Source of the DNA: an uncultured Phascolarctobacterium sp.
Lineage (GTDB): Bacteria > Bacillota > Negativicutes > Acidaminococcales > Acidaminococcaceae
Length of the DNA stretch: 23,251 nucleotides
Reading direction: 5' to 3'
NCBI GenBank assembly: GCA_905200645.1
Contig: CAJKLD010000033.1
Span: forward strand, 1-23,251
The translations under genes were made by a program, and so were the position numbers. The notes under the pieces are model-generated. The model did not search any database, was not told the DNA's origin, and worked only from the letters and a program-made list of their open reading frames with translations. The stretch's first letter is position 1; the number at the start of each line of letters is the position of its first letter. Positions 21,396 to 23,251 of the stretch are shown here, in pieces.

Positions 21396-21767
21396 TTACC
21401 AGCTTAAACGCCCGCTTGCCACAGCCATTTGGTAACGGCCTATCTTATAATCCAAAACCTGCAGTGTTTGAGCTATTTTTTCCTGCTGCTCCATCAGCTT
21501 GGCCTTTTGTTCTATCAGCAGCTCCAATCTAGCCTTAATAGTTGCGTCGCCCTGCTGATATAATTGAACATATTTTATCATAGTATCAATAGTCAGTCCA
21601 GCGTTGCGCATACAAATCGCCATCTCTATCCAACCGCATTCCTCCTCGCCATAATTACGGATACCGTTTGGATTTCTGCGCACGGCAGGAATCATACCTA
21701 CACGCTCATAATAACGCAGCGTGTCCGCAGATATGTTATATTTTTCACTTACTTCTTTAATCGTCAT
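21396..21767 (-). CDS. MerR-family transcription regulator
   Basis: A 123-residue dimeric regulator. The winged helix-turn-helix is at 1-70 (TIKEVSEKYNISADTLRYYERVG, then IRNYGEEE), followed by a long coiled-coil helix (about 78-110, rich in Glu/Lys/Gln/Leu). It lacks the clustered cysteines of metal sensors, so it belongs among the MerR regulators responding to small molecules or aldehydes/redox (AdhR/HmrR-like lengths). The start sits 12 bases after the truncated DUF362 gene with GAGGGCG as ribosome site. Its own promoter, if any, would have been upstream of the DUF362 gene and is lost in this arrangement. Confidence 0.88.
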   Translation of the reverse strand: MTIKEVSEKYNISADTLRYYERVGMIPAVRRNPNGIRNYGEEECGWIEMAICMRNAGLTIDTMIKYVQLYQQGDATIKARLELLIEQKAKLMEQQEKIAQTLQVLDYKIGRYQMAVASGRLSW

Positions 21768-21779
21768 GAAACGCCCTCA

Positions 21780-22016
21780 TCAATCAACAGTAATCAGCTC
21801 GTACTTATCGTTGCCCATTTTCAGCTCGCGCATAGCGGTTAATTGGTGCAGACCGTGACGGGATTCCATACGTTCTACCAAATCATGATTATGGGGCTCT
21901 GCATACACCAAATCTACGGAAGCTTGGTCAATGGCCAAAATATCAGTAGAAGCCAAAATGCCGATATCGGGAATAGTGGGTTCTTCGGCTCTTACACCGG
22001 CGCAGTCGCAGTACAT
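21780..22016 (-). pseudogene. DUF362 domain protein, 5'-truncated
   Basis: The remaining 78 codons (from an internal ATG) read as the C-terminal part of a DUF362 protein: CDC at the start, then PTIPDIGILASTDILAIDQASVDLVY, a typical family ending, and KMGNDKYELITVD. A normal DUF362 protein has several hundred residues, so more than half is missing. The open frame continues upstream only a few codons to a stop (about 22068), and this part does not look like DUF362. The junction with the autotransporter gene is therefore near 22010-22016. Confidence 0.7.
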
Positions 22017-23096
22017 ACCTCTTATGCAGGCATCAATGCTGATAACGTGAAGGACGCAGCCGGCTTAGAAGGCCTTGTTGGAAACAGCCTGAAGATTCAC
22101 GATGACAGTGCGGCAAAATTTGACGTTCAGGTAAACGAAGGTCTGCTCATTGGCCAAATGCAGGCAGATACCATCAACCATATTGACGGCAACGCAATCG
22201 CCAATGTAAAAATTGCCCAAAGCACTACGGTGGATGCTATCAGCCATCTGCAAAACGCAGCAGCACTGTCCTGGAGACAGGAGGACGCTACCTTGAGTAA
22301 ACGCTTGGGCGATTTGCGTCAGGGCGATGGCGACCAGGGCTTCTGGGTACGCTTGAATCGCGGCGAATTTAAATATGACAATGCCAAAAACCAGAATAAT
22401 TTCTTCCAGATGGGTTATGATAAGGCTGGCGGCGATTGGCATTACGGCGCTGCTATCAGCCGTAACAGCGGCAAAACCACCTACGGCGATGCAACAGCGA
22501 AAAACCGTAGCTTGGCACTTACTCTGTACGGCACCTGGCTGGGCGATAAGGGACATTATGCAGACATCGTACTCAAGGAAGGCCGTCTGAGCAATGATTA
22601 CGATATCTCTGCACCGATTGGCTTCACTCACGGTCAGTACAAAACCTGGGGCAGCAGCATCAGTGCGGAATACGGCAGAGAAATCGCTATGGGTGACAAG
22701 GCCTACTTCACTCCGCAGGCACAGCTTTCCTGGCTGCGTATTGCCGGTAAGGATTACACTACCGTCAACGGCATTGCTATCAGTCAGGACAGCCAAAGCA
22801 GCACTATCGGCCGCTTAGGCTTCGAGCTTGGCAGCAGACTTGGCGACAACGGTAATGTATACGCCAAAGCTTCTGTACTGCATGACTTCGGCGGCAGTGC
22901 TGACACCCGCCTGAGCTACAACGGTGTATCCACCACCTACAGCAACGATTTGGGCGACACCTGGTACGAGGCAGGCATCGGCTTCAATCTCAAAACCAAG
23001 GATAACAGCTATCTGTATGCAGATGTTTCCAAAGCCTTCGGCGGTGACTACAAGACACCGTGGCAGTGGAACGTAGGCATGCGCTGGACCTTCTGA
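22013..23096 (+). pseudogene. Autotransporter, C-terminal fragment (beta-barrel, 5'-truncated)
   Basis: About 360 codons that read as the end of a type V autotransporter: a short passenger end (HTSYAGINADNVKDAAGL), then the translocation barrel (WVRLNRGEF, GYD, AAISRNSG, LYGTWLGDKG, SISAEYGREIAM, YFTPQAQLSW, AKASVLHDFGG, AGIGFNLKTKD, GMRWTF), ending in a terminal phenylalanine, as needed for outer-membrane insertion. The 5' part, the signal peptide and the long passenger are missing; upstream sequence is antisense DUF362. There is no start codon with a ribosome site at the fusion, so it should not be exported in this form. Confidence 0.7.
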
Positions 23097-23149
23097 TAGA
23101 TTATAGACTCAACATACAACATCATATTGCGCTGTAAGTACACAGCAAA

Positions 23150-23184
23150 AAAATGTGCGACTGTAAAAGGTCGCACATTTTTTA
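23150..23184. terminator. Terminator downstream of the autotransporter fragment
   Basis: A 9-bp stem ATGTGCGAC / GTCGCACAT with an 8-base loop, preceded by A-run and followed by TTTTTT, so it can act in both directions. A further GGCTAT/ATAGCC stem lies at 23198-23230, followed by ATTTTTATAGGGGAG near the right edge; this GGGGAG could be the ribosome site of the next gene. Confidence 0.88.
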
Positions 23185-23251
23185 ATTTAAATTTTTTGGC
23201 TATGTCACAACAAACAGTTGATAAATAGCCATTTTTATAGGGGAGTATCAG

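Noticed and set aside
21843..23096. A single intact 417-codon plus-strand autotransporter gene starting at 21843
   Set aside because: The first ~57 codons are the reverse complement of a DUF362 gene with clear homology in the other strand, and there is no signal peptide or ribosome site; the true autotransporter sequence begins near 22013.
1..23251. CRISPR arrays, insertion sequences, prophage or toxin-antitoxin systems
   Set aside because: I found no regularly spaced direct repeats, no transposase or integrase ORF, no phage genes, and no paired small-gene operon with toxin/antitoxin features.

Overview
The window reads as a chromosomal segment of a Gram-negative-walled Firmicute (class Negativicutes, most like Phascolarctobacterium/Acidaminococcaceae; the genus is inferred from overall resemblance only). 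Three things point this way: an outer-membrane porin with an N-terminal S-layer-homology domain, the C-terminal half of a type V autotransporter, and typical Firmicute signals (strong AGGAGG ribosome sites, TTGACA/TATAAT promoters with 17-bp spacers, hairpin + U-tract terminators, a gatCAB amidotransferase operon). Almost all of the sequence is ordinary chromosomal housekeeping; I see no transposase, integrase, phage or CRISPR.

Layout. (1) 1-755: a rightmost-to-left (minus) RNA region, with a near-perfect promoter, tRNA-Asn, tRNA-Glu, tRNA-Val, a terminator, then a second strong promoter and leader that most likely drive an rRNA operon lying off the left edge. (2) 890-3386: a YhcH/NanQ-type sugar anomerase, an orphan double-glycine leader peptide, and an ABC-F ATPase. 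(3) 3464-5512: a secreted class 3 lipase and a 4Fe-4S uracil-DNA glycosylase in one operon. (4) 5659-7526: membrane protein, cyclophilin, GIY-YIG protein and cold-shock protein, all minus and tightly packed. (5) 7685-8218: a 48-residue SCIFF-type six-cysteine peptide with its own promoter, facing a probable structured non-coding RNA. (6) 8219-10885: a secreted protein of unknown function, beta-carbonic anhydrase, and the SLH porin with a long structured leader. (7) 11265-15137: a 24-codon mini-gene and the thiazole branch of thiamine synthesis (thiS-thiF-thiG-thiH-tenI) behind a terminator-containing leader. (8) 15248-19775: gatC-gatA-gatB, a small FeoB-type Cys-rich membrane protein, and alanine racemase. 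(9) 20048-23096: a metallophosphoesterase, a MerR regulator, and a head-to-head junction where a DUF362 gene and an autotransporter gene have both lost their 5' parts.

How the genes work together: thiS/F/G/H/tenI form one functional unit that makes the thiazole phosphate of thiamine. ThiF adenylates ThiS, ThiH cleaves tyrosine to dehydroglycine, ThiG forms the thiazole, and TenI aromatises it. gatCAB converts Glu-tRNA(Gln)/Asp-tRNA(Asn) to the amidated forms. The most unusual content is small: two orphan peptide precursors (a double-glycine leader peptide and SCIFF) with no processing enzymes nearby, an unassigned structured RNA beside SCIFF, RNA leaders on the thi and porin genes, and the truncated gene pair at about 22010, which is either a genuine rearrangement or an assembly join.
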